DNA of 64,000 nt, taken from NCBI GenBank assembly GCA_039090855.1, contig CM077011.1:35917501-35981500 (forward strand), read 5' to 3'. Source of the DNA: Macrothele yani. Its lineage: Eukaryota; Arthropoda; Arachnida; Araneae; Macrothelidae. Both the position numbers and the translations under genes were made by a program. How positions within the stretch are numbered: position 1 is the stretch's first letter; every line of letters begins with the position of its first letter. Below the pieces are notes generated by a model, which made no database searches, was not told where the DNA came from, and saw only the letters and a program-made list of their open reading frames with translations. This document shows, piece after piece, positions 1 through 11,600 of this stretch.

Positions 1-141
1 TTTGATGATATTTCGACCATACAAACAGCTTCGACGCGTGCGTTGGAGGCAATTCCGCAAAGTGAACTGGAACAGGCCATCGAATCATTATTAAGCCGCT
101 GTAACAAGTGTACTGAAGCCGGAGGGACTTATTTTGAATAA
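1..141 (+). pseudogene. mariner transposase, C-terminal end (cut by window edge)
   Basis: The frame beginning at base 1 stays open for 46 codons to TAA at 139-141. The peptide has the closing pattern of mariner-type transposases: STRALEAIPQSEL, then SRCNKC and a terminal GGTYFE. This is the C-terminal part of the catalytic domain of a cut-and-paste transposase. The catalytic aspartates would lie to the left of the window, so intactness cannot be judged. A LINE fragment follows within 70 bases, so this is probably a truncated copy. Confidence 0.72.
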
Positions 142-206
142 CAAACCAAAGCAAATTATGATTTCTTGTTTCTATTTCATTTTACAGACCCAGGCTTAAA
201 AATTCT

Positions 207-643
207 TTGACGCACTGTATATGCTTGGCCAGCCTCTCTCTCTTCGGTTCTGAGACATGGACATTGAACAAGAGGGAAGTGAAAAGGCTGGAGGCATTTG
301 AGATGTGGAGCTGTAGAAGAATGGAGAGAATAAGCTGGCTCGATAGAAAGACTAATGAGGAGGTCCTGGAGAGAGTGGGAGAACCCAGGGAATCTGATCA
401 ACATGTTAAAAAGAAGAAGAATGTTATGGATGGGACACACATTGCCATGGAGGCCCGATTCTGAAAGTTTTGGAAGGGAAAATTCAAGGTAAGAGAGGAA
501 GAGGACAGCAAAGGAATGGTTTTGTGGCACAATTACTCCAAGACACCAATACTAGGACATACTATGACCTGAAGAGAATGGCGGAGAATAGAGAGGAATG
601 GAGAGACAGAGTACATCTACTGAACAACCAGGTCTTGCTCTGA
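207..643 (+). pseudogene. RTE/BovB-like LINE reverse transcriptase, C-terminal fragment
   Basis: The first frame (207-464) carries SETWTLNKREVKRLEAFEMW and RRMERISWLDRKTNEEVL, the post-catalytic region of RTE/BovB-type endonuclease-reverse transcriptases. After a frameshift near 445-455 a second frame continues with HGGPILKVLEGKIQGKRGRG and YYDLKRMAENREEWRDRV, ending at TGA 641-643; this is the characteristic RTE C-terminus. An A-rich stretch (aataaaagaaaagaaa) follows and may be the 3' tail. It is a different family from the RTE copies elsewhere in this window. No catalytic residues are present. Confidence 0.75.
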
Positions 644-2414
644 GTAACCAAGAATAAAAGAAAAGAAATTTTTCCCTAGCTACAACAATGTAAGTTAAAA
701 AAAGTTTTCGAACACGGACAATCGTTACCTCTTCTTACTTAACGTCATATCTCCCAAGAACTTATTTTCGGAAACTCTTGGTAAGCAGTCAAGTCAGAAA
801 GACATGATAAAATGCAGTTGCATGAGCAAAAGAGTGTGGTACGTGTAATTCATTTATCGAGCTTGGCCTCTATTTTGTCAACAGGTTGCAATTTCTTCCA
901 AGTGGTGGTAGAAAACCGTTTCTTCTATTTGTTTTATGTTTGCCTTGGTTTAGTTGTTCATAGTTCTTCACTGAACTCATCTACACGTATTTGTTCCTGT
1001 AGCCACAAGTGTTTACATTGCCCTAGATTTTGGTAAGCACAATAAAGAAAGGTACTTTAATTAGCTCATTTATTCTATTTTTTATCTAGGATGCAATAAA
1101 GTGTTGTACCAATTCCGTTTTTGAGTCCGTTCGTTCCTTTTTACTTCGAAATTTTAGCACTTCTTGTGTCCTTTCTCTTTGAATTTGGAACACTGAGCCA
1201 TTTAATGCGCCATACGAATTAGTTTCGGATCGCACGTGTTTTAATTGTCAAAAACAAAATTGATTGTCGTGCGATGCATTGTGTATTCCTTTTCTTATCG
1301 TGAAAACACATATTTGCCAGTGACGAGGTTCGAATCGAAACTCTTCTGCTCCGGAGTCGAATGCTTTCCCAATTAAGCTACATGGGCGGAATTTATCGCT
1401 GCAACTTTATCGTCTTGGCATGTGTTTCACCTCTGCAGTACGTCACATCATACTTCCCTCTAAAAAAACCTGGTCATTTTTCTGATTCAGTTTAAGTTGT
1501 CCAAATTATTAAAAGAAAAGCTGCAAATCGAAATTTTTAGATTATTTACATTTTTAAATTTTGCGTCGGCACAAGGTCATTGCTAGAAGTAACAATTTTT
1601 AGGGAATCTTAAACCAAAATATTTTACATCCTCTGAAGAGAAAATGTGGGGTTTTGGTATTTATTATTACCAAACTTTGTCTGAAAATTAGCCACCGCTG
1701 AACATTCGCCGCTCCAGATTTCAGCCTACGTAAAGGTAAATCAACCTCCTGTTCCGGTTCTGTCTAAAAAAACATTCTTTAAGGAAGTTCGACCAGAATC
1801 TTCCGTGATTCTTGTGTTTATCGCTAATTATGCCATTTGTTATAAGATAACTACCATCACGGAACTAGTTTGACATTCTCGGAACGTACTACAAACGCAG
1901 CTTTGATTAATCCCTTCACAGTACGTGTGCTCTGGTGATGCATAATTTTTACAGCCCCCTTCAAATTAATTAAATTATTATGAAAACAATTTCCCTCCTC
2001 ATCTGATGATTTACTGCTTCAGTTCTAAGCACGTTTTATTTCAGAACATGGACAGCAAATAACAGCCCATTTAAAACGCATTACTTTTATTACAAAGTAA
2101 AAATAAATATTCGCTTGAGTTTTAATATCAGTCTAATTTTCATTCTAACACTATGACGCTTTAGAATTTTATGAGGGCGACAGCATTCGTTTTATCAAAT
2201 ATTAAAGAATAGCAAAGGGACCAAATGCTGCCCGGGTTCAACAAAAAATATATCAAAAAGCTTCTTGGCCGATGTTTTCCGAGTTTTCCTAAAATTATGA
2301 ATTGGATATATTGCACTGAAACGTTCCAGAAGTGAAAAGGAACAATTTAGATAGAAGAATACAATCCATACTTGTGCAGGCACAAGTGGATGAAACCAGC
2401 AACGTTTATTGACT
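644..2414. other. unassigned AT-rich sequence
   Basis: I recognise no coding exon here. The only structured item is a tRNA-like stretch near 1316-1387, listed separately. The open frames are short and without familiar motifs. Confidence 0.5.
1316..1387 (-). other. degenerate tRNA-like sequence (tRNA-Arg-like)
   Basis: Read on the minus strand there is a box-A-like segment (TAGCTTAATTGGG) with a good D-arm (GCTT/AAGC), a CTCCGGA block that would place a CCG anticodon, and a box-B-like GATTCGAACC. The acceptor ends pair at only about 5 of 7 positions and the T-stem is poor. It is most likely a decayed tRNA or the head of an old tRNA-derived SINE, not a working tRNA gene. Confidence 0.35.
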
Positions 2415-2422
2415 TCGAATAT

Positions 2423-2714
2423 CATCATCATCATCATCATTGTCAACCATTATCAATCCACTGCTGGACGAAGGTCTCCCCAAGTTTTCTCCACAACGGT
2501 CTGTCTTGTGCCAGTCTCCTCCATGTCACTCCCGCATACTTTCGAATTTCATCCACCCATCTTCCATGTGGTCTTCTTTTGGGTCTTTTCCTGTCCCTTG
2601 GAATCCAATCTAAAATTTCGGCTGTCCATCGATGGTCTGTTCTTCTGGCAGTATGTCCAGCCCATTGCCATTTCAGGGATTTAACTCTGATCATGATGTC
2701 TTCCACTCTTGTCA
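2423..2714 (-). mobile_element. RTE LINE, 3' fragment (copy C)
   Basis: The minus strand encodes the last ~85 residues of the same RTE family as the full-length copy at 8662-11855, including VKSLKWQWAGHTARRTDHRW and GRWVDEIRKYAGVTWRRLAQ, ending in the (CAT)n tract that is the 3' tail on this strand. The flanks repeat TCGAATAT (2415-2422 and 2715-2722), an 8-bp or slightly longer target-site duplication. It is a severely 5'-truncated insertion with only the C-terminal domain. Confidence 0.88.
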
Positions 2715-2722
2715 TCGAATAT

Positions 2723-3487
2723 AGGAGGTTCAAAATATCTGAAATATCTACATTTTTCTATTGTGCTGTGATCACCGGGAGCTACCGGGAGATACCGGGA
2801 GCTGCCTTCCCAGAATGGACATTCCAGGAGCGTAAATTCATGATCTGGGCGATGTAAAAAATAGTTGTAACTAAAAAAAGAAAGTTAAACCATTCAACAT
2901 TTTCTTTTAAAATTCTTTAGTTAGTCCCATACAGTATTCCATGCAATTAACCAGGGTACAGGGTAACATACACTATGAGGTGTGAACATCTCATATTCAT
3001 GAGGGGAATTTTCCAAAACAGTGAATGGAGGCATAGAAAACAATACGCTGGTATGCCTAGCCTTCATGACCTAGCCTTCATGACCTTTCCGAACATGTCG
3101 TTGGGGTGAAGAGCTAATTAATCACTTGTAGTCTGTCGCAGAAAGTTCTCTGGGCGTTTAACCTTGAACGGAATTTTTCCAAGCCCCTATCCCTAAAGCT
3201 TCTTCCTATTGTTAGATTTTGATCCGATACTCATTCATTTTGAGCTGGTTTGTTCTTTGTTCGGCATTTCTGTGGAGAGTTGTGTTATCGGCAATCACAT
3301 AACGTTTACGCTTTACTTAGTATTTACAACCTGTGTGGTTCTTGGGTATTTACTTAATTTTAACATTTTTAATAAAATCGTTAAAAACCAGTAGTGCGAT
3401 TTTTGAACGATTATAATACTTTCCTATAACGGAAGTATGAGAAATTAAAATCCATGTATTATTTGAGTGGAACTCGAAAAGGCGTAA
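2723..3487. other. unassigned sequence
   Basis: I see nothing identifiable here apart from a short direct repeat of the phrase 'accgggag' at 2774-2802. Confidence 0.45.
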
Positions 3488-3497
3488 TTTCAAGCCT

Positions 3498-3698
3498 TTT
3501 TTTTTTTTTTTTGTATTGAAGGTTTAACGACGCAGTCGCCCGTCCCTAATTTAGGGTCACTGGTTACAGTGAAGGAAGAGAGCCAGTGCTGCAAGACAAA
3601 CAAAACATCCATGCCTCACGGGATTCGAACCCGGACCCCTTTTGGACGAATGATCAGAGACCATCGCGCTTAGACCACTGCGCCACCGGGGCGGCTTT
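3498..3698 (-). mobile_element. tRNA-derived SINE, near full length
   Basis: On the minus strand it begins GCCGCCCCGGTGGCGCAGTG, carries box A (GTGGCGCAGTGG) and box B (GGGTTCGAATCCCG), a family-specific body, and ends in a poly-A seen here as a poly-T run. The flanks TTTCAAGCCT (3488-3497) and TTTCAAACCT (3699-3708) form a 10-bp target-site duplication with one mismatch. At least ten copies or fragments of this SINE occur in the window. The tRNA-like head would act as an internal RNA polymerase III promoter. Confidence 0.88.
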
Positions 3699-3726
3699 TT
3701 TCAAACCTTACCCTCCGAGATAGGAA

Positions 3727-3786
3727 CTTGGTGATCACTGCAATGTCTTGGTGATCACTGCAATGTCTTGGTGATCACTGTAATGT
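3727..3786. repeat. 20-bp tandem repeat, 3 copies
   Basis: Three adjacent copies of a 20-bp unit (CTTGGTGATCACTGCAATGT), the third with one substitution. Each contains the palindrome TGATCA. Confidence 0.9.
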
Positions 3787-4089
3787 ACACTTCTTCCGAA
3801 TCGTAAGTAATTTGATCCTTGAAGAGCCTACGAGTCAACGACTTTGAGTGTTCTTCCATTTGGAACCAAGATGAAGAGGTTTTCATATTTGTTAATTCTG
3901 GAGAAACAAACATAGAGTTGGCCATAGAAAAAGCATGGGTTTTGCAGGTTAAGGCCAACAACTTTTAACGACTGACCATGTGCCTCTTGATGCTCATAAA
4001 GAAACTGAGACGAACTGTAAACTGCAGGCGTTTAAACTGGAATGGAAAGTCTGTATAAACGATTGAGTGTAACATGTACTCCTGCAGCA

Positions 4090-4143
4090 TCATGACTGGC
4101 ATGCTGCAGGATTACATCGTCTCCTGCAACATGCCAGTCATGA
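4090..4143. other. near-perfect hairpin, 22-bp arms
   Basis: Arms 4090-4111 and 4122-4143 are inverted copies with one mismatch, separated by a 10-base loop. Either a small foldback repeat or a transcribed hairpin; no gene context. Confidence 0.8.
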
Positions 4144-4240
4144 TAGTAGTTTCAATCAAATCTTACACTAGTTTCTTGACAATCAGTTGTATTCCGTTGC
4201 ACAGCATAGGTAAATCCACATTACGTCGAGGTAAAATAAT

Positions 4241-5712
4241 AAGAAAGATGACACCGAATTTTCGGTTGCAATGAGCATGTCTTTTCAATCCATTCCGACG
4301 TGAATAAAATTTATCAAAGTTATTCAAAGTCAATGGAACCGGTTACGTAAGAAAAGTCAATCGGATTTCTGCCATCGATAAATCATCCAGAAATAGAAAG
4401 AGCTACTTACTTCCAGCAGCGGCTAAAAAGTATATTACAAAGATTAACAAATGGCGCGCAAAACGTTTCTCATAGCACAAGGAAGGTGTCAGAAAAAAAG
4501 ACAGTTACGAATCAAACAGTTAAAAGAAGAAATATAGAAGGAAACATTATACAATACAACTACCAAAAAATATTCCTTCCACAAAAAGAATTTTGTATAA
4601 TGCGTACAAAAGCTGAATATAGGCGAAAAGTGTTCTTCATGGCAAAAACTATGCTAAGAAAAAACTGTTCAAATACGTCTCCAGGAAGCAGAGATAGAGA
4701 GAAAAAGATGTTGACCTTTACGGCCCCCTAGTGGGGAAGCTATGCATTATTAAAAAAGATAATGTTCCCCATCTTTATTGTAGTAAATCGTATACTGTAA
4801 AAAAAAAAAGAAATTTCTCAATATGGTTTTTAGAAGCGGAATCACAGCTGCAAACAGAATTACAAAAACACAACCTAACGACAAAACTGTGAACTAGAAA
4901 ACTCCTCAAATACCAACCTACAGTGTTCCACAAGGTAAATGCTATCTGGTGTTAAACGATTTTTTTAAATTGCACGGTCAGAAGCAGAGATATTGAGAAA
5001 AGTTGCTTAAAGAATTGAGCCCCCCCCCCCCCTAGCGGGAAAATTCTACATTATTTTGAGAAGAAAATGTACACAAAAACTTTTCATAGTCAGTGGTCTT
5101 TGACGGAAAAAGAATTTTTTCAGTTGACTTTTTCGTCCCGCAGATATTGCTGTAAACGGAAACATGAACTTACGCCCTCTAATGGCATACTTGTGCGCTA
5201 AGAAAATTTTGAAATTATACAAGAAACATAACACGCCGGAAACACTCTCCAACAAAGAAGTAAGTTTTCAAATCAGGCTCTTAGAACCAGAAACATCGGC
5301 AAAAATATGATATACGTCTACACCCATTGGCGGAAAAACTATATACTATTTTAAGTAGGAGTTATTCTCCAACGTTTTTCTGAGAAAATCGGCATCGATC
5401 CACGCAACAATTTTTTCAATCTAGTTTTCAGAAGCACCGATTTTGATACAAATACATCACCAGCAGAAATAAACACTTACGCTCCTTCGTGGACAAACCA
5501 TTCTTTACCAAAAATTAGAAATTATATGCAAACATTTCTCATTAGAAACTGTATCCGACGCAGGAAGAAATTTTCAAATCGGACTTTTAGAAACAGAGAC
5601 ATTGGGGGAAACGGAATTGTCTTTTACGCCCCTGGAAACTCTATGCGTTTAAAGGATAAAGTGATAACATAAGCACGATCTTTTTTTTCTTTTTACAAAA
5701 GACGTGCTAAAA
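4241..5712 (+). mobile_element. HINE-like (Helentron-type) non-autonomous element, copy A
   Basis: It shares ends with the copies at 27528, 41514 and 62196: a 5' end AAGAAAGATGACACCGAATT, then a subterminal AGCATGTCTTTT (AGCACGTCTTTT in others), and a 3' end CAAAAGACGTGCTAA that contains the same word inverted. The interior is a degenerate ~150-bp tandem structure whose units carry C-rich words such as ACGCCCTCTAATGG. No transposase is encoded. Internal tandem repeats, asymmetric inverted repeats and a 3' hairpin resemble Helentron-associated elements (HINE/DINE-1); the class is inference. Confidence 0.6.
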
Positions 5713-6860
5713 AAAAGACAGTTAAAACGAGGTAAGAGATTAGCCAAAAAAGTAATAGCAGTATTGAGCTTATAAGAAATAAAATGCGTGAATATTCAGT
5801 TTTTTCTCGTATTTCATTTCTTATATCCTATTTTCATTTCATTGAAATACGTGTATTTCCTCTCTATCAATGAATCAAGTCCTTTTATATGTGTAGATCT
5901 TATGTCACTAAGCCTAAGGACGGGGAATTACAAGAACGAAACACAGTAACTCATACGGTCTGATGACAACTAACTCCTAGAATTACGTATCGAATGGAAC
6001 AGGTAGAGTGCCACAGGAGGACATGGGTCAGAAAAGAGGAAGAAAAATTAGAGTTGAAGAAGTATACGCCCAAGCGTTAAGAAAGAAAATCGTAAGATTC
6101 TACGGGAGGCATTAGCATGCGGTCCTAAACCTATTTTGAGGCGCATCCAAGTTTGCGTAGTTGCTGGTTAATGAGGTGTGCCGGATTAAAGTCCGAAATA
6201 AGTTGTGAGGTTGTCGTGGTGCTGTTACAGAATATTTATGTATGTGGATTTGTGAGAGCTTCTTCTATCATCAAAGCTTGCTAAAAACTTAATGCGATTT
6301 AGTGTAATTCGTTTAATTGGCGTAGACGTAAAAAACTTGAAGGCTAACGTATTAAACAAGTTAAAATTGTCGCAGTTTTTGCAGTTATTGAAGGCTCATT
6401 GTAAGTTGCGTACTATACTGCTACTATGCCCTTATAAATGTGGTTGTTCTAAAGTTCGAGGGCTTAGTTAATATTCGCATTTAAGTAGTGGACAACAAGG
6501 TATCATCGATTGCAGTAGAGTCAACAAGAAGACCAAGACGTAGGTTCATTATTAGGGCTGCTAGAGTTTCTGCCATAGTTATTGGTTTCAGGAGAAGTTG
6601 TGGTATGCTGTTTATACGGCTTGAGTGTACGCCAGTTGATATTTTTCTGCTGCGCATTTTTAGCATGATTAGGCCTATTCCCTCTCTAAAACAAACGCGG
6701 AATTATTTATAGCGTTCAGTAACACACGAAGCACGGAAATTTATAGCATTTAGTAACACACTTGTTTCTCTTGCTGGGGTGTCAATGCACGGGGAACCAT
6801 TCGATGTCACCTGGAGGAAAATCCAAGCTGGTGAAGGTGAAGAAACCATGATGGATTGGG
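5713..6860. other. unassigned sequence
   Basis: No recognisable domain or repeat. Frames of 60-75 codons around 6480-6710 are open on both strands but have no familiar motif. Confidence 0.45.
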
Positions 6861-7110
6861 AAGACTTCACCTCAGCTGCGCATTGTCGCATATTCGATGG
6901 GAATCCGCTGTCACAGCTTCGACGTGGGTGCCTGTGTTGGTAGTCGTTGGACGTTCTGAACTTGATTTGTCTTCGAGGCTGCTCTTTCCAGCATTAAGAC
7001 ACCGGAACCATTTTTGTGCTGTTCTTCTGTCCACTCTTCTCTCGGCTTCAAGAGCACACATTCCTTTGCTGCTGCGTTTAACCCTTTTTCCTATTAATGG
7101 TGTAGGATCA
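6861..7110 (-). pseudogene. mariner transposase, N-terminal helix-turn-helix fragment
   Basis: The minus strand reads ALEAERRVDRRTAQKWFRCL, then NAGKSSLEDKSSSERP and VTADSHR, which matches the second helix-turn-helix and linker of mariner transposases (the usual pattern is R-T-x-Q-x-W-F...L-x-D-x-x-R-x-G-R-P). The catalytic domain is absent. The fragment would have bound terminal inverted repeats. Confidence 0.6.
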
Positions 7111-7389
7111 CCCTAACAGCTCGTTTATTGACCTCTATCCTCTTTTCACCTGATAACACAATGTAGCTTTATGCCAGACGCACGTATCAGCCTCGATGAT
7201 GCACGTCATCAGTTCCACGCCATCGCGGTACCCCGTCAACGCTGGAGCGCGTTTCGCACAGGAATGAGAGGCCCAATATTATGGGTAGCTCAAAAGAGGA
7301 CAAATTTTTGACATTCCCTGGTATATATATATTCCACGACACACCACAAAAAGCACCACTACACGCCCCAGAAAGCACCACGACACACT

Positions 7390-7412
7390 CCTGGTATACA
7401 TATATACCAGGG
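7390..7412. other. short AT-rich near-palindrome
   Basis: A 22-23 bp near-palindrome centred on CATATATA (CCTGGTATAC...ATATACCAGG). Neighbouring sequence from 7318 repeats parts of it (CCTGGTATATATATA), suggesting a small foldback repeat. Confidence 0.6.
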
Positions 7413-7625
7413 GGTGTTGTAGTGCTTTTGTTGGTTTCCAGCAATTCACTCGCACTAGAAAAGTCACTCCTTCATTGTAGAGTTGATGCTCTCTTGATAA
7501 CGGCATGCCTTACTTTTTTTAAATACGTCTATTTGGTGCATTTGGTTCTTTCATTTAATGTTTTATGTAGTTCATTGTTTCGCCGGCTTCGTCTATTAGA
7601 GTAATTTACAATTCTTATATATATC

Positions 7626-8253
7626 ATCATCATCATTATCAGTCCAATGCTGGGCGAAGGTCTCCCCAAGTTTCTTCCACAACGGTCTGTCTTGTGCCAG
7701 TCTCCTCCATGATACTTTCGAATTTCATCCACCCATCTCCCATGTGGTCTTCTTCTGGGTCTTTCCTGTTCCTTGGAATCCAGTCTAAAATTTCGGCTGT
7801 CCATCGATGGTCTGTCCTTCTGGCAATATGTCCAGCCCATTGCCATTTCAAGGATTTTACTCTGATCATGGTGTCTTCTACTCTTGTCAATTTTCTGATC
7901 CACGAGTTCCTCTTCTTATCTCTCCTGGTTACACCAAGCATGCACCTCTCCATGGTTCTTTGAGTTGTCTGCAGTATTTGTATGTCTCTTTTAGTTAAGG
8001 TCCACGTCTCTGCAACATAAGGAAGAACTGGAGGGATGCATTTATCAAACACTTTTCTTTTAAGACATAGTGGCATATTGCTCTTGAAAATTAGGCTGTT
8101 TCTTCCTAAAGCTATCCAGGTAAGTTTTATATGTCGATTAATTTTTTCATCAATGTGACACTCATTTGATATCTGCTGTCCAAGGTAAATGTAGGTATTC
8201 GTTGTCTCCAGCTTTTCCCCATCAATCGATAAAGCTTCATTTCAATGCTTTTA
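7626..8253 (-). mobile_element. RTE LINE 3' fragment (copy D, left arm of inverted pair)
   Basis: The minus strand encodes the RTE C-terminal domain (VFDKCIPPVLPYVAETWTLT, VKSLKWQWAGHIARRTDHRW) with a frameshift in the last third (GDGWMKFESIME in place of the expected frame), and has the ATG-repeat tail at its 3' end (7624-7641). It meets a second copy head to head at about 8253/8254. Catalytic RT motifs are missing. Confidence 0.85.
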
Positions 8254-8608
8254 CAAGAAATAAAGATTTATCGATTGATGGGGAAAAGCTGGAGACAACC
8301 AATACCTACATTTACCTTGGTCAGCAGATATCAAATGAGTGTCACATTGATGAAAAAATTAATCGACATATAAAACTTACCTGGAATGCTTTAGGAAGAA
8401 ACAGTATTCTGTTCAAGAACAATATGCCATTATGTCTTAAAAGAAAAGTGTTTGATCAGTGCATCCTTCCAGTGCTTACGTATCGTGCAGAGACGTGGAC
8501 CTTAACTGAAAGAGACATACAAAGACTGCAGACAACTCAAAGAAGCATGGAGAGGTGCATACTTGGTGTAACCAGGAGAGCTAAGAAGAGGAACTCGTGG
8601 ATAGATAG
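8254..8608 (+). mobile_element. RTE LINE fragment (copy D, right arm of inverted pair)
   Basis: The plus strand encodes FNAFTRNKDLSIDGEKLETT, NTYIYLGQQIS, VFDQCILPVLTYRAETWTLT and RRAKKRNSWI, the same segment as the left arm but in opposite orientation. It stops at a short (AGAT)n run instead of the usual ATG tail. Both arms share variants not seen in the other copies (for example AATCGACATATAAAACTTAC where the full-length copy has AATCGGCGTACAAAACTTGC), so they probably arose from one copy. Confidence 0.85.
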
Positions 8609-8661
8609 ATAGAATTGTGTTATAGACGTATGTGATATACTGTATATTATATATACTGTTG

Positions 8662-11600
8662 GGGATGTAAGGTCAGGTGATGCGTAACATCACAGCCTCT
8701 CCTTGACAAATGTCAACCCCGCCTTCTCGTGGTACATCCTGTTCCCACTAAAGGGGCTCTGACGACCGCCAATAGCGGTATAACTATACCATCGGGATTA
8801 GAGGAAATGCTATCCCACACTCACCAACCCGCTTGGCCAGCGTGGTGAGTTATGGCCAAACCCACCCCCCAAAATGACTCCACAACTTAAATCTTGGCCC
8901 TCAGTCTCCGGCAGCTGGAATGTACCTGGCCAAGGCAGCGGCCAGTGCGACATGAAGGCAGAGGGTGCTAAGAATCCCCGGAGGACCGGACTAGGCTGCC
9001 ATCTGATGCTGACCTTGGCTACGTACAACGGACGCTCCCTATCTTCTGATTCAAGGCTTCTTGAATTGGAAGAGGAACTACAAAGGATCAAGTGGGACAT
9101 CGTCGGGCTAAGTGAAGTAAGGAGAAAAGGAGAAGATCTCATCGAACTGAAAAGTGGACGTCTCTTCTACTATCGTGGGACAGATACTGGCAGAACTAGT
9201 GGTGTTGGATTTATAATAAACAAGAAACTGAAGGATAAAGTTGTAGAAGTTGAAAGTTCCTCTGACAGAGCTGCACGACTCGTTATCCAACTCTCGAGAA
9301 GATACCAGGCTCAGATTATTCAAACTTATGCACCCACCACAAGTCATGCTGAAGAAGAAATTGAAGAATTTTATGAGGAAATTCGTGATCTAAATAATAA
9401 AGGTAAGCAGCACTTGAAGATAATTATGGGAGATTTCAATGCAAAATTAGGGCAACGGCAACAGAATGAAACTTCAGTAGGTAAATTCGGTCACGGCAAC
9501 AGAAACCAGCGTGGAAATACTCTCGTAGAGTTTGCAGAGGCAGAAGGGTTTTTCATCTTGAACTCCTTTTTCAAGAAAAAGCCACACAGGAAATGGACAT
9601 GAAGACATCCAAATGGGACGACAAGTGAAATTGATTTTATTATGTGTAACAAAAAATTCGTCATAGAAGACTGCAGTGTGCTAAACAAGTTCAACACAGG
9701 CAGTGACCATAGATTGTTGAGATGTAAGATGCACCTCAACACTAAACTTGAACGTGGCAAGCTCATAAGACAAACAAAATGTATTGACATAATCAACCTT
9801 AAAAAACACCATATTACCTTCAAATTGGAACTGAAGAACAGATTATCTGCTTTAGAAGGCCTAACATCGGAAGAAGTGGATATTTCTGAAGTTAACAGAA
9901 AAGTAACCAAAGCTCTTATGAAAACAGCAACAAAATTAGCTGGGTCTAAGAACAAATTGCATGTGAACAAATTATCAGGAAAAACCAAAATGTTGATGCA
10001 AAAAAGAAGAGTGATGAGGACAACTAAAGAAGATGTGACTTCCAAAGTAAGTGGAATATATAGAGCTATGCAAGACAGTACGAAAAAGTATCACTGAAGA
10101 CGTAAGGAAATTCAACTGTGAACTAGTAAGAAAAGCAATTGAAAACAACCAAAGCCTAAAGATAACAAAGGGACATCTCAGTAAGGGGAAAAAACAGATT
10201 ATGGCACTGAGAAAAGAAGATGGTTCTGTAACAAGAAATAGAGGCGAAATTTTGACAAGAGTGAAAGATTTCTACTCCAAATTATATGAAAGGGATGATA
10301 CATGTACTCCAGACATCATGAAAGGTACCAGAGTTCTTCCAGTCCTTCCAGCAGAAGTTGCACATGCAATCAAGAACATGAAGCGGGGAAAAGCTCCAGG
10401 AGAAGATGGAATTACTGTAGACATCATACAAGAAGCAAGCGGAGAAATCGAAACAGTACTCGCCCAAATTTTCACTCGATGCTTTAATGAAGGGAAGATT
10501 CCTGAGGATTGGAACAACGCTACAATGATCCTGCTACATAGAAAAGGTGACATTGAGGATCTCAGGAACTACAGACCTATCAGCCTCCTATCAGTGGTTT
10601 ATAAAATCTTCACTAAAGTTCTTTCACACCGCTTGAAGGTGACACTGGACATGGCTCAACCGAGAGAACAAGCTGGATTCAGGAGTGGCTACAGCACAAT
10701 AGATCATATCCACGTACTGAGAGAACTAATTGAAAGAGCGAGGGAATATGAGCTTCCATTGTGCATGGCTTTTATCGATTATGAAAAAGCCTTTGATTCG
10801 GTGAAACCATCAGCAGTTGCAATGGCTCTGAAATCCTGCGGTATTGAAGATGCATACATTAATATTATTAATAACATCTATGAAAATGCAAGTGCAGAGA
10901 TTCGGCTGTTTGAAAATACAACACACATAAAAATTGGAAAAGGAGTGAGACAAGGTGACACCGTATCTCCGAAGCTCTTTAATACCACATTGGAAAATGT
11001 CTTTAAATCACTGAACTGGGAAAACAAAGGGATAAAGATTAATGGAGATTATCTAACCCACCTTCGTTTTGCTGATGACATAGTCATTTTTGCAACTACC
11101 CCATCAGAGCTACAGAGTATGCTCCAGGAACTTGCTGACAAGAGTAAAGTAGTGGGATTAAAAATGAACTTTCAGAAGACAAAACTGATGTACAATGCTT
11201 TTACAAGAAATGAAGATTTATCGATTGATGGAAAAAAGCTGGAGATAACAGACACGTACGTTTATCTTGGACAGCAGATATCAAGTGAGGGTCACATTGG
11301 TGAAGAAATTAATCGGCGTACAAAACTTGCCTGGAGAGCTTTTGGAAGAAACAGCATAATTTTCAAGAGCAATATGCCATTATGTCTTAAAAGAAAAGTG
11401 TTTGATCAATGCATCCTTCCAGTGCTTACGTATGGTGCAGAGACGTGGACCTTAGCTAAAAGAGACATACAAAGGCTGCAGACAACTCAAAGCAGCAGGG
11501 AGAGGTGCATGCTTGGTGTAACCAGGAGAGATAAGAAGAGGAACACGTGGATCCGAAAAATGACAAGAGTGGAAGACATCATGATCAGAGTTAAATCCCT

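Noticed and set aside
160..190. Pyrimidine tract plus CAG that looks like a 3' splice site before the LINE fragment
   Set aside because: No adjoining host exon; the downstream coding is a retroelement fragment.
1316..1387. Functional tRNA-Arg gene
   Set aside because: Poor acceptor and T-stem pairing; kept only as a tRNA-like relic.
4241..5712. Canonical Helitron (5' TC, 3' CTRRT)
   Set aside because: The 3' end reads GCTAAAAA rather than CTRRT and both ends share an inverted word, so a Helentron/HINE-type structure is the closer fit, still tentative.
6481..6712. Frames of 61-74 codons open on both strands
   Set aside because: No motif; dual-strand openness suggests compositional chance.
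8249..8262. Twin-priming inversion as the explanation of the head-to-head RTE pair
   Set aside because: The two arms cover the same region instead of adjacent regions, which twin priming does not produce.
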